Part shown: in pieces, positions 7,353 through 15,176 of the stretch
Layout of the letters: every line of letters begins with the position of its first letter
Numbering within the stretch: position 1 is the stretch's first letter
Made by a program: the position numbers and the translations under genes
From: Agromyces albus
GTDB lineage: Bacteria > Actinomycetota > Actinomycetes > Actinomycetales > Microbacteriaceae
Reading direction: 5' to 3'
NCBI RefSeq assembly: GCF_030815405.1
Contig: NZ_JAUSWX010000001.1
Location: 434,001 to 498,000, forward strand
Length of the DNA: 64,000 nucleotides
The notes under the pieces: generated by a model
Seen by the model: only the letters and a program-made list of their open reading frames with translations
Databases searched by the model: none
What the model was told of the DNA's origin: nothing

Positions 7353-8237
7353 TCAGCTGGACAGCACCCGTGAGAGGAAGTCCTGCACCCTCGCCGCCGC
7401 TTCAGGAAAGTGCGTCTCGAGCAACCAGTGCCCGCCGTCGAAGAGGTGCAGCTCGGCATCCGGCACGTCGCGCAGGTATGCGCGAGCAGCGCCCTCGGGC
7501 ATGTACCCGTCTTCGACGCCCCAGAGGATCAGCGTCGGCGGGCGATGCGTTCGCAAGTACTCCTGCTGGGCGCCGAACCGGTCGAGCGTGTTGGCCTGGT
7601 CCTCGAACAGGCGCACGACATTCTCGCGGCGATCCGGTGTGTTCATCAACGCCCAGTGCAGCGTCCAGAGGTCGGGTGTGATCCGTTCCACCAGTTCCGC
7701 GTGGATCTCGCCCACGAACTCGTCGTGGAAGCCCTCCTCGGTGACGTTCGCGGCGAGCTTCTCTCGCCCCTCAGGGGTGGGATTCGCCCAGTGCTCCTTG
7801 AGCGCGGCGTACTTCGGTCCGTGCTCGTCGGCGTAGATGTCACCGTTCTGGATCACCAGCGCGGTCACGCGTTCGGGATGACGCAGTGCAAGCTCGAGCC
7901 CGAACTGGGAGCCGTAGTCGTGGAGGTAGAGGGCGTATCGCGACAGGCCCAGTGCCTCTGCGAAGCCCTCGAGCCACTGCGAGTACGCCGCGAAGGTGTA
8001 CGGGAACTGCGCGACCGCCGGGGTGCCCGAGTAGCCGAACCCCGGCGCGTCGGGTGCGATGAGGCGCCAGCGATCGCCGAGGGCGGGGAGGAGATTGCGG
8101 AACTCGTACGAGGAGCAGGGATAGCCGTGCGGGAGGAGCAGCACCGGCGCGTCGACCGGTCCGGCCTCGCGGTAGAAGGTACGGATGCCGGCGGCGTCGA
8201 CCAACGCGTGTCGAGTCGACTGGTCGAGTCGCGTCAT
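7353..8237 (-). CDS. Alpha/beta-fold hydrolase (epoxide hydrolase/haloalkane dehalogenase-like)
   Basis: This 294-residue hydrolase shows the oxyanion region LLPHGYPCSSYEFRNL, APDAPGFGYSG, and LHDYGSQFG, where aspartate stands at the nucleophile elbow, as in epoxide hydrolases and dehalogenases rather than esterases. The later ILWGVEDGYMPEG and DGGHWLLETH supply the acidic residue and the catalytic histidine. ATG 8237 overlaps the sufU stop (ATGA), so it is the last gene of the sufS-sufU transcript. Why a soluble hydrolase is coupled to Fe-S assembly genes is not evident. The substrate is unknown. Confidence 0.82.
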   Translation of the reverse strand: MTRLDQSTRHALVDAAGIRTFYREAGPVDAPVLLLPHGYPCSSYEFRNLLPALGDRWRLIAPDAPGFGYSGTPAVAQFPYTFAAYSQWLEGFAEALGLSRYALYLHDYGSQFGLELALRHPERVTALVIQNGDIYADEHGPKYAALKEHWANPTPEGREKLAANVTEEGFHDEFVGEIHAELVERITPDLWTLHWALMNTPDRRENVVRLFEDQANTLDRFGAQQEYLRTHRPPTLILWGVEDGYMPEGAARAYLRDVPDAELHLFDGGHWLLETHFPEAAARVQDFLSRVLSS

Positions 8238-8701
8238 GCGAGCTCCGACGCTGAGGCCGAGGCGGAGGCCGAAGCGACGCACGCTTCGAGCGCGACCCAC
8301 GCGAGCATGGCGCACTTCACCCGCATGACGTACTTCGAGACGCCGTGGAAGGCGATCGCGTCGCCGAGGAGCTCCTCGTTCGCCTCGCCCGCTCCCTTCG
8401 ACCGCATCATCGAGCGGAACTCGTCGACGAGTGCTCGCACCCGATCGAGATCGGCGCCGGTCGCGAGCTCGGTGAGGGCCGACGCCGAAGCCATGGAGAT
8501 GCTGCATCCGTCGCCCGTCCAGCCGATGGCTTCGAGCACGGTTCCGGATGCGTCGAGGCGGATGCCCATGGTGATCTCATCGCCGCACGTGGGATTGAGC
8601 TCGTGGTGGGTGGCGTGCGGTTCGGTGAGCTCGCCGTCGCCGAGCCGGCGGCGGGAGTGGTCGAGGATCAGCTCTTGATAGAGGCCCGACAGGTCGCTCA
8701 T
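8234..8701 (-). CDS. sufU: SufU-type sulfur acceptor / iron-sulfur assembly protein
   Basis: This 155-residue protein accepts persulfide sulfur from SufS for Fe-S cluster building. The zinc-site cysteines and aspartate are visible in NPTCGDE, TGDGCSIS and RVKCAML, in the order of the SufU/IscU-like fold. The C-terminus carries a low-complexity Ala-Ser repeat (ASASASASASELA), encoded by an alternating GCC/GAG tract, that is not part of the fold. ATG 8701 overlaps the sufS stop, and the gene's own stop overlaps the hydrolase start. SufBCD are not in the window, so the S/U pair stands apart from the scaffold genes. Confidence 0.9.
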   Translation of the reverse strand: MSDLSGLYQELILDHSRRRLGDGELTEPHATHHELNPTCGDEITMGIRLDASGTVLEAIGWTGDGCSISMASASALTELATGADLDRVRALVDEFRSMMRSKGAGEANEELLGDAIAFHGVSKYVMRVKCAMLAWVALEACVASASASASASELA

Positions 8702-9993
8702 GCGTCGACTCCGAAGAATCCGCGCACCTCGGCGAGTGCCGCGGCGAAGCGGTGGATCTCGTCGGTGGTCGTGTACACGTAGGCGCTCGCGCGCGTCGTC
8801 GCCCGAAGCCCGAGGCGCCGGTGCAGCGGCTGCGCGCAGTGGTGGCCGACGCGCACGGCGATGCCCTGCGAGTCGAGGAACTGGCCGACGTCGTGGGCGT
8901 GCACGCCCGGCACGTCGACGCTCGCGAGGGCTGCGCGCTCGATGCCGGCCGCGGGACCGATGAGCCGGATGCCGGGAATCCGCGCCGTCTCGTCGACGAG
9001 CAACTCGGCGAGTGCCGACTCGTGCGCGTGCACCTGCTCCATGCCGAGCGCGTCGAGGTAGCGCACGGCCTCGGCGAGCGCGACGGCTTGCGACACCGGC
9101 TGCGTGCCGGCTTCGAACCGCTGCGGCGACGGCAGGAACGACGCCGACTCCATCGTGACGGTCGTGATCGTGGATCCGCCGGTGCGCGCCGGTGGCAGCG
9201 CGTCGAGCAGCTGCTCCCGCCCGTAGAGCACGCCGATGCCCGTCGGCCCGAGCATCTTGTGCGCCGAGAACGCGGCGAAGTCGACCCCGAGCGCGGCGAA
9301 GTCGATCGGCCGGTGCGGCACCGACTGGCACGCGTCGAGCAGCACGAGCGCACCGTGGCGGTGGGCGAGCTCGGCGACCTCGGCGGCGGGCGCCACGAAC
9401 CCCGTGACATTCGAGACGTGCCCGAATGCGACGAGGCGCGTGCGCGGCCCGATGACGGATGCCGCGTCGTCGATGCTCCACGTGCCGTCGTCGCGCACGG
9501 GGATCCACCGAAGGGTCGCGCCGGTCTTCGCCGCGAGCCGCTGCCACGGGATGAGGTCGGCGTGGTGCTCGGCCTCGGTCACCACGATCTCGTCGTCGGC
9601 GCCGAGCCGGAACACGTCGGCTTCGGGGCCGCCGAGGCCGGCCGCGGCATCCGCCATTCCGAGCGCGACCATGTTGATCGCGTCGGTGGCGTTCGCGGTC
9701 CACACGATCTCGCGGGGGCCGGCGCCGACGAAGCGGGCCACGGTCTCGCGGGCCTCTTCGAACGCGGTCGTCGAGGTGCCCACGAGCGTGCTCGCACCGC
9801 GGTGCACGGCGGCGTTTGAGTGCTCGAGGTAGGCGCGTTCGGCATCGAGCACGGCGATCGGGCGCTGCGCGGTCGCCGCCGAGTCGAGGTAGGCGAGCGG
9901 ATGCCCGTTGAGCTCTTGGTCGAGGTACGGAAAGTCCTCGCGAAGGGCCGTCGGCAGCAGTTCGTCGATTGCGGTCGTTCGGTCGAGGGTCAC
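8698..9993 (-). CDS. sufS: SufS cysteine desulfurase
   Basis: This 431-residue group II cysteine desulfurase releases sulfur from cysteine as an enzyme persulfide with PLP. Signature segments are YLDSAATAQRP near the N-terminus, NAAVHRGA, TEAEHHADLIPW, LLDACQSVPH, the PLP lysine in SAHKMLGPTGIG, and RVGHHCAQP with the catalytic cysteine. It is first in the order sufS-sufU-hydrolase, all joined by ATGA overlaps. GTG 9993 has GGGAGG 4 nt upstream. A MarR-type gene starts divergently about 120 bp away. Confidence 0.92.
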   Translation of the reverse strand: MTLDRTTAIDELLPTALREDFPYLDQELNGHPLAYLDSAATAQRPIAVLDAERAYLEHSNAAVHRGASTLVGTSTTAFEEARETVARFVGAGPREIVWTANATDAINMVALGMADAAAGLGGPEADVFRLGADDEIVVTEAEHHADLIPWQRLAAKTGATLRWIPVRDDGTWSIDDAASVIGPRTRLVAFGHVSNVTGFVAPAAEVAELAHRHGALVLLDACQSVPHRPIDFAALGVDFAAFSAHKMLGPTGIGVLYGREQLLDALPPARTGGSTITTVTMESASFLPSPQRFEAGTQPVSQAVALAEAVRYLDALGMEQVHAHESALAELLVDETARIPGIRLIGPAAGIERAALASVDVPGVHAHDVGQFLDSQGIAVRVGHHCAQPLHRRLGLRATTRASAYVYTTTDEIHRFAAALAEVRGFFGVDA

Positions 9994-10113
9994 GGTTCCT
10001 CCCAGGATGCCGCAAACGGAGGCGGATCTCCGAAGCGGCTTCCCTCCAGTCTGACGCAGATCAGCCGAGCAATCGCCGTATGCGCCGTTGCCTCGTGCCG
10101 ATAGGCTCCCAAC

Positions 10114-10629
10114 GTGGGCGAGCGTGACGATCGCGATGACGAGGTCGACCTGATCATCGACGCATGGTCACGACGTCTTCCCGATGTCGACCTCACGCCG
10201 CTCGACGTGATGTCGCGCCTCCGGCGGGTGGCGAATCGGCTCGGCCGGCTGCGGGCGAGCGCCTTCAGTGAGGCAGGGCTCGCGGCCTGGGAATTCGACG
10301 TGCTCGCGGCGCTCGGGAGGGCGGAATCACCCCACGAGCTCAGCCCCGCTCAACTCATCGAGGCCACGATGATCGGCAGCGCGGCGATGACGAATCGACT
10401 CGACAACCTCTCGCGTCGCGGCCTCGTCGAGCGACTCCCGCACCCGACAGACCGCCGCAGTGTGCTCATTCGCCTCACCTCCGAAGGGGCGACGCGCGTC
10501 GACGACGCCATGCGGCGACTCGCCCACCGCGAGGCCGAGGAGCTCCGCGGGCTCAGCCGTGAAGAGCAAGCGACCCTCGCGCTCCTGCTCCGTCGTCTCG
10601 CGCAGGATTCCGTGCAGGACTCCGAGTAG
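10114..10629 (+). CDS. MarR-family transcriptional regulator
   Basis: This 171-residue winged-helix protein has the MarR plan: a helical dimerisation N-terminus, ELSPAQLIEATMIGSAAMTNRLDN as the recognition region (about residues 73-96), and the wing VERLPHPTDRRSVLIRLT. GTG 10114 lies 6 nt after TAGGCT (10102-10107), a leaderless start. It is divergent from sufS and could act on it, but no clear palindrome was found in the shared 120 bp, so its targets are unknown. Confidence 0.85.
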   Translation: MGERDDRDDEVDLIIDAWSRRLPDVDLTPLDVMSRLRRVANRLGRLRASAFSEAGLAAWEFDVLAALGRAESPHELSPAQLIEATMIGSAAMTNRLDNLSRRGLVERLPHPTDRRSVLIRLTSEGATRVDDAMRRLAHREAEELRGLSREEQATLALLLRRLAQDSVQDSE

Positions 10630-10686
10630 CCGACGTCTTCGGTTCATGACTCACGGTTGGCGGTGCCGCTGAGTAAGGTGACGAGC

Positions 10687-11019
10687 ATGTCCGAACACAG
10701 CATGCCGGCGGCCATCGAGGCGTTCGTCGACACGACCAACCGAGGCGACTCAGAGGGGTGCGCCGCCGCGTTCAGCACCGACGCATACCTGAACGACTGG
10801 GGGCGCGAGTTCCACGGTCGCGAGGGCGTCGCGAGCTGGAACGAGACCGACAACATCGGCAAGCAGTCGCACTTCGAGGTGCACGGCATCCGGCCGGGGA
10901 GGGTCGAACGCCAGTACCTGCTGACGGTGACCGTGTCGGGCAACGGCTACAACGGACCCGGCACGTTCACGTTCCAACTGGACAGCGACGGGCTCATCGC
11001 GCGATTCATCATCGCGTAG
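10687..11019 (+). CDS. SnoaL/NTF2-like domain protein
   Basis: This 110-residue protein fits the single-domain NTF2-like fold: an N-terminal helix (MPAAIEAFVDTTNRGDSEGC), a DAYLNDWGREFHGREGVASW strand-helix segment and C-terminal beta strands (TFTFQLDSDGLIARFII). Such proteins act as small isomerases, hydrolases or binding modules; no catalytic residue set is diagnostic here. ATG 10687 follows TAAGGT (10674-10679) by 7 nt. It stands alone between a MarR gene and a convergent zinc-finger gene. Confidence 0.7.
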   Translation: MSEHSMPAAIEAFVDTTNRGDSEGCAAAFSTDAYLNDWGREFHGREGVASWNETDNIGKQSHFEVHGIRPGRVERQYLLTVTVSGNGYNGPGTFTFQLDSDGLIARFIIA

Positions 11020-11034
11020 CGCCGGCGCCGGCCG

Positions 11035-11388
11035 TCAGTCCGCGGTCTCGAAGTAGAGGTGGGTGTGCAGGCGGCAGCGCTCGTTGAACGGAGACCCGCA
11101 GTTCGGGCATTCGTCCGTCGCGAGGTACGACAAGATCGTGAGCTCGGTGCTGCAGGCGCCGCAGAGCACGGCCTCCTGGTCGCGTTGGTCGAGCGGCCAC
11201 TGCTCGGCGGGGTGGTCGGCCGTCTCGGCATGGCAGAGGTGGCACGGGTAGTACTCGTTGCAGCACGCGAACCTGATCGCGACGATGTCGACCTCGGTGC
11301 GGTAGTGCACGCAGCGCGTCATCTCGTCGACGACCGGCCCGAGCACGCGTGGCGACGCTCGGGACTCGCGTGGGCTGGACTCGAGCAT
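11035..11388 (-). CDS. CHY zinc-finger protein
   Basis: This protein of about 117 residues carries the cysteine/histidine array of CHY zinc fingers: TRCVHYRTEVDIVAIRFACC, YPCHLCHAETADHP, LCGACSTEL and CPNCGSPFN. Three zinc ions are expected in this family. Bacterial members have no established function. Several in-frame ATGs (11400, 11397, 11388) crowd the start; GGTGG abuts the first, and I chose the last, so the N-terminus may be a few residues longer. A perfect palindrome lies just upstream. Confidence 0.82.
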   Translation of the reverse strand: MLESSPRESRASPRVLGPVVDEMTRCVHYRTEVDIVAIRFACCNEYYPCHLCHAETADHPAEQWPLDQRDQEAVLCGACSTELTILSYLATDECPNCGSPFNERCRLHTHLYFETAD

Positions 11389-11407
11389 GATGACCATCAT
11401 CCACCAA

Positions 11408-11421
11408 TTCGTTCGAACGAA
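11408..11421. promoter_or_regulatory. Perfect 14-bp palindrome between divergent genes
   Basis: TTCGTTCGAACGAA sits between the CHY zinc-finger gene and the lipoprotein hydrolase gene. It is a candidate operator for one or both. The cognate regulator is not evident. Confidence 0.35.
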
Positions 11422-11472
11422 CCCTGACACGCGTCTACCGTTGGAGATGGTGTCGTAGACGGAGGGACCGAG

Positions 11473-12714
11473 ATGACGAGAACGGATCGCCTGAACCTGT
11501 CCCTGCTTCGCCTGGCCCTCGGCGCTCGCCGCCCGAAACCGGCGCGCCGGATGGCCGCCGCCGTCGTCGTCTCGATGCTCGCGGTGGGGTCGCTCGGCGG
11601 CTGCAGCTTCGGCGACGACGGCCAGGGGCCGGGCGAGCGTCCGGCGGGGCCGTCATCGGCGCCTCCCTCGGAGACTCCCGGCGACGTGGTGCGCAGCGAG
11701 CGGCTCGAGGGTGCAGCCGAGGGCATCACGGCCTGGCGCGTGCTCTATCGTTCGACGGATCTCGACGGCAACGACATCGTCGTTTCCGGCTTGGTCGCGG
11801 CACCCGATGAGCCGTCGCCGCCGGGCGGACGCACGGTGGTCTCGTGGGGGCATCCGACGACCGGTGCCGCCGAGCGCTGCGGGCCGTCGCTCAGCGCCGA
11901 GCCACTGAGCACCATCGCAGGGCTCGAAGAGCTCGTGCGCGCCGGGTACGTCGTCGTCGCCACCGACTACGCCGGCATGGGCGCTCCCGGACCCGACTCG
12001 TACCTCGTCGGCGAGACGGAGGGCCGCAACGTGCTCGACGCGGCGAGGGCGGCTCGCGAGCTCGACATCGGAGCGAGCGATCGGGTCGCGCTGTGGGGGT
12101 ACTCCCAAGGCGGGCACGCCGTGCTCTTCGCCGCCCAGCAGGCCGAGCCGTATGCTCCCGAGCTCGAGGTCCAAGCGGTCGCGGTGGCGGCGCCGGCCAT
12201 CGACCTCGCGGCACTGCTCGACACGGCTGTCGCCGACCCCTCCGGCCTCAGGCTCGCGGCCTACACCCTCGATTCCTACGCGTCGGTGTACGCGGCGTCA
12301 CCGTCGCCCGAGCTGCAGACGATCCTGACTTCGGATGCCGCGGCGGCCGTTCCCCGTCTGGCGGAGCTCTGCGCCTTCGACCAGGACACCGAGCTCGATG
12401 AACTCAGCCGAACCCTCGTCGGCCGCTTCCTCGCCGCCGACCCGAGATCGACCGAGCCGTGGGCCGGCCTGATCGCCGAGAACACTCCCGGCACCGCCGA
12501 GTTCGACGCGCCGCTCTTCGTCGCGCAAGGAGCCGCCGACACGCTCATCCGCCCAGAGCTCACGCAGGCGTTCGTCGACCTTCAGCGAGGCCTCGGCACG
12601 GATGTCACGAGCGAGGTGATCGGCGACACCGACCACGGTCTCATCCCGTACCGAGCCCTGCCCAGCCTGCTGCCATGGCTCGAGAGCACCGCTCCCGCGG
12701 TTCCGGCAGGATGA
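11473..12714 (+). CDS. Lipoprotein alpha/beta hydrolase (secretory lipase-like)
   Basis: This 413-residue exported lipoprotein has a basic N-terminus, a hydrophobic segment and the lipobox LGGC (about residue 44), then a Pro/Ser-rich linker. The hydrolase domain resembles the LIP family of secreted lipases: VVATDYAGMGAPG, the nucleophile elbow WGYSQGGHA, an aspartate in QGAADTLI and a histidine in GDTDHGLIP. It would be tethered on the outer face of the membrane and hydrolyse esters. ATG 11473 has GGAGG about 7 nt upstream. Substrate range is unknown. Confidence 0.82.
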   Translation: MTRTDRLNLSLLRLALGARRPKPARRMAAAVVVSMLAVGSLGGCSFGDDGQGPGERPAGPSSAPPSETPGDVVRSERLEGAAEGITAWRVLYRSTDLDGNDIVVSGLVAAPDEPSPPGGRTVVSWGHPTTGAAERCGPSLSAEPLSTIAGLEELVRAGYVVVATDYAGMGAPGPDSYLVGETEGRNVLDAARAARELDIGASDRVALWGYSQGGHAVLFAAQQAEPYAPELEVQAVAVAAPAIDLAALLDTAVADPSGLRLAAYTLDSYASVYAASPSPELQTILTSDAAAAVPRLAELCAFDQDTELDELSRTLVGRFLAADPRSTEPWAGLIAENTPGTAEFDAPLFVAQGAADTLIRPELTQAFVDLQRGLGTDVTSEVIGDTDHGLIPYRALPSLLPWLESTAPAVPAG

Positions 12715-12827
12715 CCTCCGACCACCTCGCCCGGATCGACGTGGTCAGTCGGTCAACGCTGGAGAGGCGGCCGTCGGCCACCCGATCTACGATGGTGTTC
12801 ACGCCCGATCCTTCGACGGGAGTCGCC

Positions 12828-13319
12828 ATGATCCAGGTCCGAGTTCTCGGCATTGCGCTCGATGCCGCGCAACAGCACATCGTCCTTCTCAAGCCGCTGC
12901 TCGACGATGGCGTCGCCGGACGCGTCCTGCCGATCTGGATCGGTGCCCAGGAGGCGACCTCCATCCTCATCGCCGTCGAGGGTGAGCAGGCGCCCCGGCC
13001 CCTGTCGCACGACCTCATGAAGACACTGCTCGACACGCTCGATGCCACGGTCGACCGCATCGAGGTGACCCGCATCGAGGAGGGCACGTTCTACGCCGAG
13101 ATCACGCTCACCACGGCCTCGGGCATCCGCGTCATCGACGCGCGCCCGTCTGACGCCGTCGCGCTCGCGGTGCGCGCTGAGGCGCCGCTCTTCGTCGCCG
13201 AGCAGGTGTTCGACGAGGCCGGGATCCCCGCCGAGTTCACCGAGCCGGCCGAAGAGGAAGAGGTCGACAAGTTCAAGCAGTTCCTCGACGAAGTGGATCC
13301 CGAGGACTTCCAGGGCTGA
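12828..13319 (+). CDS. Bifunctional nuclease family (DUF151) protein
   Basis: This 163-residue protein matches the bifunctional nuclease domain: VRVLGIALDAAQQHIVLLKP, VLPIWIGAQEATSILIA, RPLSHDLMKTLLDTL and VIDARPSDAVALAVRA, then an acidic C-terminal tail (EEEEVDKFKQF). Plant homologues degrade RNA and DNA; the role of the common actinobacterial copies is unsettled. ATG 12828 has GGGAG 5 nt upstream and a TACGAT -10 box 35 nt upstream. ATG 12792 in the same frame would add 12 residues but lacks an SD. Confidence 0.85.
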   Translation: MIQVRVLGIALDAAQQHIVLLKPLLDDGVAGRVLPIWIGAQEATSILIAVEGEQAPRPLSHDLMKTLLDTLDATVDRIEVTRIEEGTFYAEITLTTASGIRVIDARPSDAVALAVRAEAPLFVAEQVFDEAGIPAEFTEPAEEEEVDKFKQFLDEVDPEDFQG

Positions 13320-13353
13320 CGCGCCGGTCGGCGGGGGTCAGCGTCGGCGCAGG

Positions 13354-13926
13354 TCAGCGCAGGTCGAGCCGCATGAGCACGCGCGGGAAGCCGTTCAGCA
13401 CCGAGTCGGTGTCGGCCGCCTTCATGAACCCGGCCTTCTCGAAGAGCTTGCGTGTGCCGGCGTAGGCCATCGTGAGGTCGATCTTCTGGCCGTCGTTGTC
13501 GAGCGGGTAGCCCTCGATCGCAGGTGCACCGTGATCGCGGGCGAACTCGACGGCGCCCTCGAGCAGGTGATGCGAGATGCCCCCGCCGCGATGCCCCGGT
13601 CGCACGCGGATGCACCACACCGACCAGACCTCGAGGTCGTCGACGTGCGGGATCTTGCGGTTGCGCGCGAAGCTCGTGTCGGCACGCGGGTGCACGGCGG
13701 CCCAGCCCACCACCTCGTCGCCGTCGTAGGCGAGCACACCGGGCGGCGGGTCTTGCCCCACGAGCTGCTGCACGAGCTCTCCGCGCGCCGGGCCCTTGAG
13801 CTCGAGGTTCTCCTTCGAGGGGATGCGGTAGCTCAGGCACCAGCACACGTTGGCATCGGGCCGCTTGGGCCCGACCATCGCCTTCACGTCGACGAACACC
13901 GTCGCGGGGCGCACCTCGATCGCCAT
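13354..13926 (-). CDS. GNAT-family N-acetyltransferase
   Basis: This 190-residue acetyltransferase has the GNAT core: VVGWAAVHPRAD strand, VWSVWCIRVRPGHRGGGISH as the acetyl-CoA pyrophosphate loop (R/Q-x-x-G-x-G/A type), and YAGTRKLFEKAGFMKA near the C-terminus. The N-terminus (VFVDVKAMVGPKRPDANVCWCLSYRIP) is characteristic of a widespread actinobacterial subgroup. The acceptor is unknown. It faces a 311-bp regulatory region shared with the sugar-transport operon. Confidence 0.82.
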   Translation of the reverse strand: MAIEVRPATVFVDVKAMVGPKRPDANVCWCLSYRIPSKENLELKGPARGELVQQLVGQDPPPGVLAYDGDEVVGWAAVHPRADTSFARNRKIPHVDDLEVWSVWCIRVRPGHRGGGISHHLLEGAVEFARDHGAPAIEGYPLDNDGQKIDLTMAYAGTRKLFEKAGFMKAADTDSVLNGFPRVLMRLDLR

Positions 13927-14018
13927 GTACCAAGCCTGCCACCGGCAGCCGACATCCGGCTTCGACATCTGACACTCGGATGACGCCGAGGCCGTGTCTA
14001 TTCGGAATGCGCATGCAG

Positions 14019-14057
14019 TGTTGCAACAACTGTTTCCATATGTTTCGTTTCTGAAAC
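14019..14057. promoter_or_regulatory. Candidate operators in the 13927-14237 intergenic region
   Basis: Within this 311-bp gene-free stretch, TGTTGCAACA (14019-14028) is a perfect palindrome, and GTTTC-N6-GAAAC (14042-14057) a second inverted repeat. Both are much more AT-rich than their surroundings. They lie between the GNAT gene and the ABC operon promoter. Regulator assignment is not possible from sequence. Confidence 0.4.
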
Positions 14058-14140
14058 TCAAGACGACCGGTTCTCTGGATCGAGATCCCAGGACGCGCCG
14101 CAATTGGGCCGGTGTTGCCGAGCGAACTGATTTCGGGACG

Positions 14141-14160
14141 AATGGAACGCGCTTTCCATT
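14141..14160. promoter_or_regulatory. LacI-type operator upstream of the first sugar ABC operon
   Basis: AATGGAA-N6-TTCCATT is a perfect inverted repeat ending 5 nt before the -35 box. Its core GGAACGCGCTTTCC is close to the CG-centred operators of LacI/GalR regulators and to the GGAA...TTCC site in front of the lacI gene at 18894. Confidence 0.6.
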
Positions 14161-14165
14161 CTGGC

Positions 14166-14195
14166 TTGACATCTCCGAAGTCGGGCACATACGGT
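14166..14195 (+). promoter_or_regulatory. Sigma70-type promoter of the first sugar ABC operon
   Basis: TTGACA (14166-14171) and TACGGT (14190-14195) are spaced by 18 nt. The 5' untranslated region would be about 36 nt, with an SD before GTG 14238. Confidence 0.65.
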
Positions 14196-14237
14196 GCTTC
14201 TCGTACCAATCGAAACTTCAACGGGGAAGAGGCTGTG

Positions 14238-15176
14238 GTGAATCTCCGAACACCCGCACGGCGCCGAACTCGGCAGGGGCGCGACTACGGGCTCGTCATC
14301 CTCGCCGCTCCCGCCGTCATCCTCCTGCTCGTGTTCTCCTACGGCCCGATGGCCGGGCTCGTGGTCGCCTTCCAGGACTTCAACATCGCCGATGGCATCT
14401 TCGGCTCGCCGTGGGCGGGCTTCGAGAACTTCGAGTTCTTCTTCACCTCGGGCAATGCGGGGCGCATCCTCTGGAACACGCTGTTCCTCAACATCCTCTT
14501 CCTCGCCGCGACGCTCGGCGTCGGCATCCTGCTCGCCCTCATGCTCAACGAGATCCGCGGGCGCGTGACGAAGCGGTTCTTCCAGTCGGTCATCTTCATC
14601 CCGTACTTCGTCTCGCCCATCGTCGTGAGCATCTTCCTGCAGGCGTTCCTCGCCGGCCCCGGCGGGCGCGGGGGACTGGTGAACGACTTCTTCAACGTCT
14701 TCGGGTTCCCCTCCGTCTCCTGGTACACCGAGCCGGGCCCATGGCCCTGGATCCTCACGATCGTGAAGGTCTGGCAGCTCGGCGGGTACATGAGCGTGAT
14801 CTTCCTCGCGGCGATCACCTCGATCCCCGAAGAGGTCTATGAGGCGGGCATGATCGACGGTGCGAGCCGGGCGCAGATGGCCCTGCGCATCACGACGCCG
14901 CTGCTCAAGCCCACCGCCGCGATCCTGCTCGTGCTCGGTGTCGGCCGCATCTTCTACGGCGACTTCGGCACCATCTACGCGATCGTCGGCGACAACGGCA
15001 CCCTGTTCTCGACGACCGATGTCATCGACACCTACGTGTTCCGAGCCCTCCGAACCTTCGGTGACTTCGGCACCACCGCCGCGATCGGGCTCTTCCAGTC
15101 CGTGGTCGGCTTCGTTCTCGTCGTCGTCGCCACCATGGTGCAGCGGCGCTACGCGAAGGAAACGACGCTCCTATGA
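14238..15176 (+). CDS. ABC transporter permease, LplB/oligosaccharide type
   Basis: This 312-residue integral membrane protein has six predicted helices and the inner-membrane permease EAA loop EVYEAGMIDGASRAQMALRI (about residues 200-220). The pattern SYGPMAGLVVAFQDFN is typical of LplB-like permeases that import oligosaccharides. GTG 14238 has AAGAGG 5 nt upstream. It is translationally coupled to the next permease and pairs with the Tat lipoprotein encoded third. The ATPase is not encoded here and must be supplied by a shared MsmK/MalK-type protein. Confidence 0.88.
   Translation: MNLRTPARRRTRQGRDYGLVILAAPAVILLLVFSYGPMAGLVVAFQDFNIADGIFGSPWAGFENFEFFFTSGNAGRILWNTLFLNILFLAATLGVGILLALMLNEIRGRVTKRFFQSVIFIPYFVSPIVVSIFLQAFLAGPGGRGGLVNDFFNVFGFPSVSWYTEPGPWPWILTIVKVWQLGGYMSVIFLAAITSIPEEVYEAGMIDGASRAQMALRITTPLLKPTAAILLVLGVGRIFYGDFGTIYAIVGDNGTLFSTTDVIDTYVFRALRTFGDFGTTAAIGLFQSVVGFVLVVVATMVQRRYAKETTLL

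Noticed and set aside
11408..11421. TTCGTTCGAACGAA as a LexA/SOS box
   Set aside because: The actinobacterial SOS box needs TCGAAC-N4-GTTCGA. This palindrome has the half-sites in the reverse arrangement with no spacer, so it is only listed as an unassigned palindrome.
12792..12827. ATG 12792 as the start of the nuclease-family gene
   Set aside because: The codon overlaps a TACGAT -10 box and has no SD, whereas ATG 12828 has GGGAG at the right distance and matches the usual N-terminus.
13927..14237. Riboswitch or small RNA in the 311-bp gap before the sugar operon
   Set aside because: The gap is explained by a promoter and several operator-like palindromes; the predicted leader is only about 36 nt, too short for a riboswitch.
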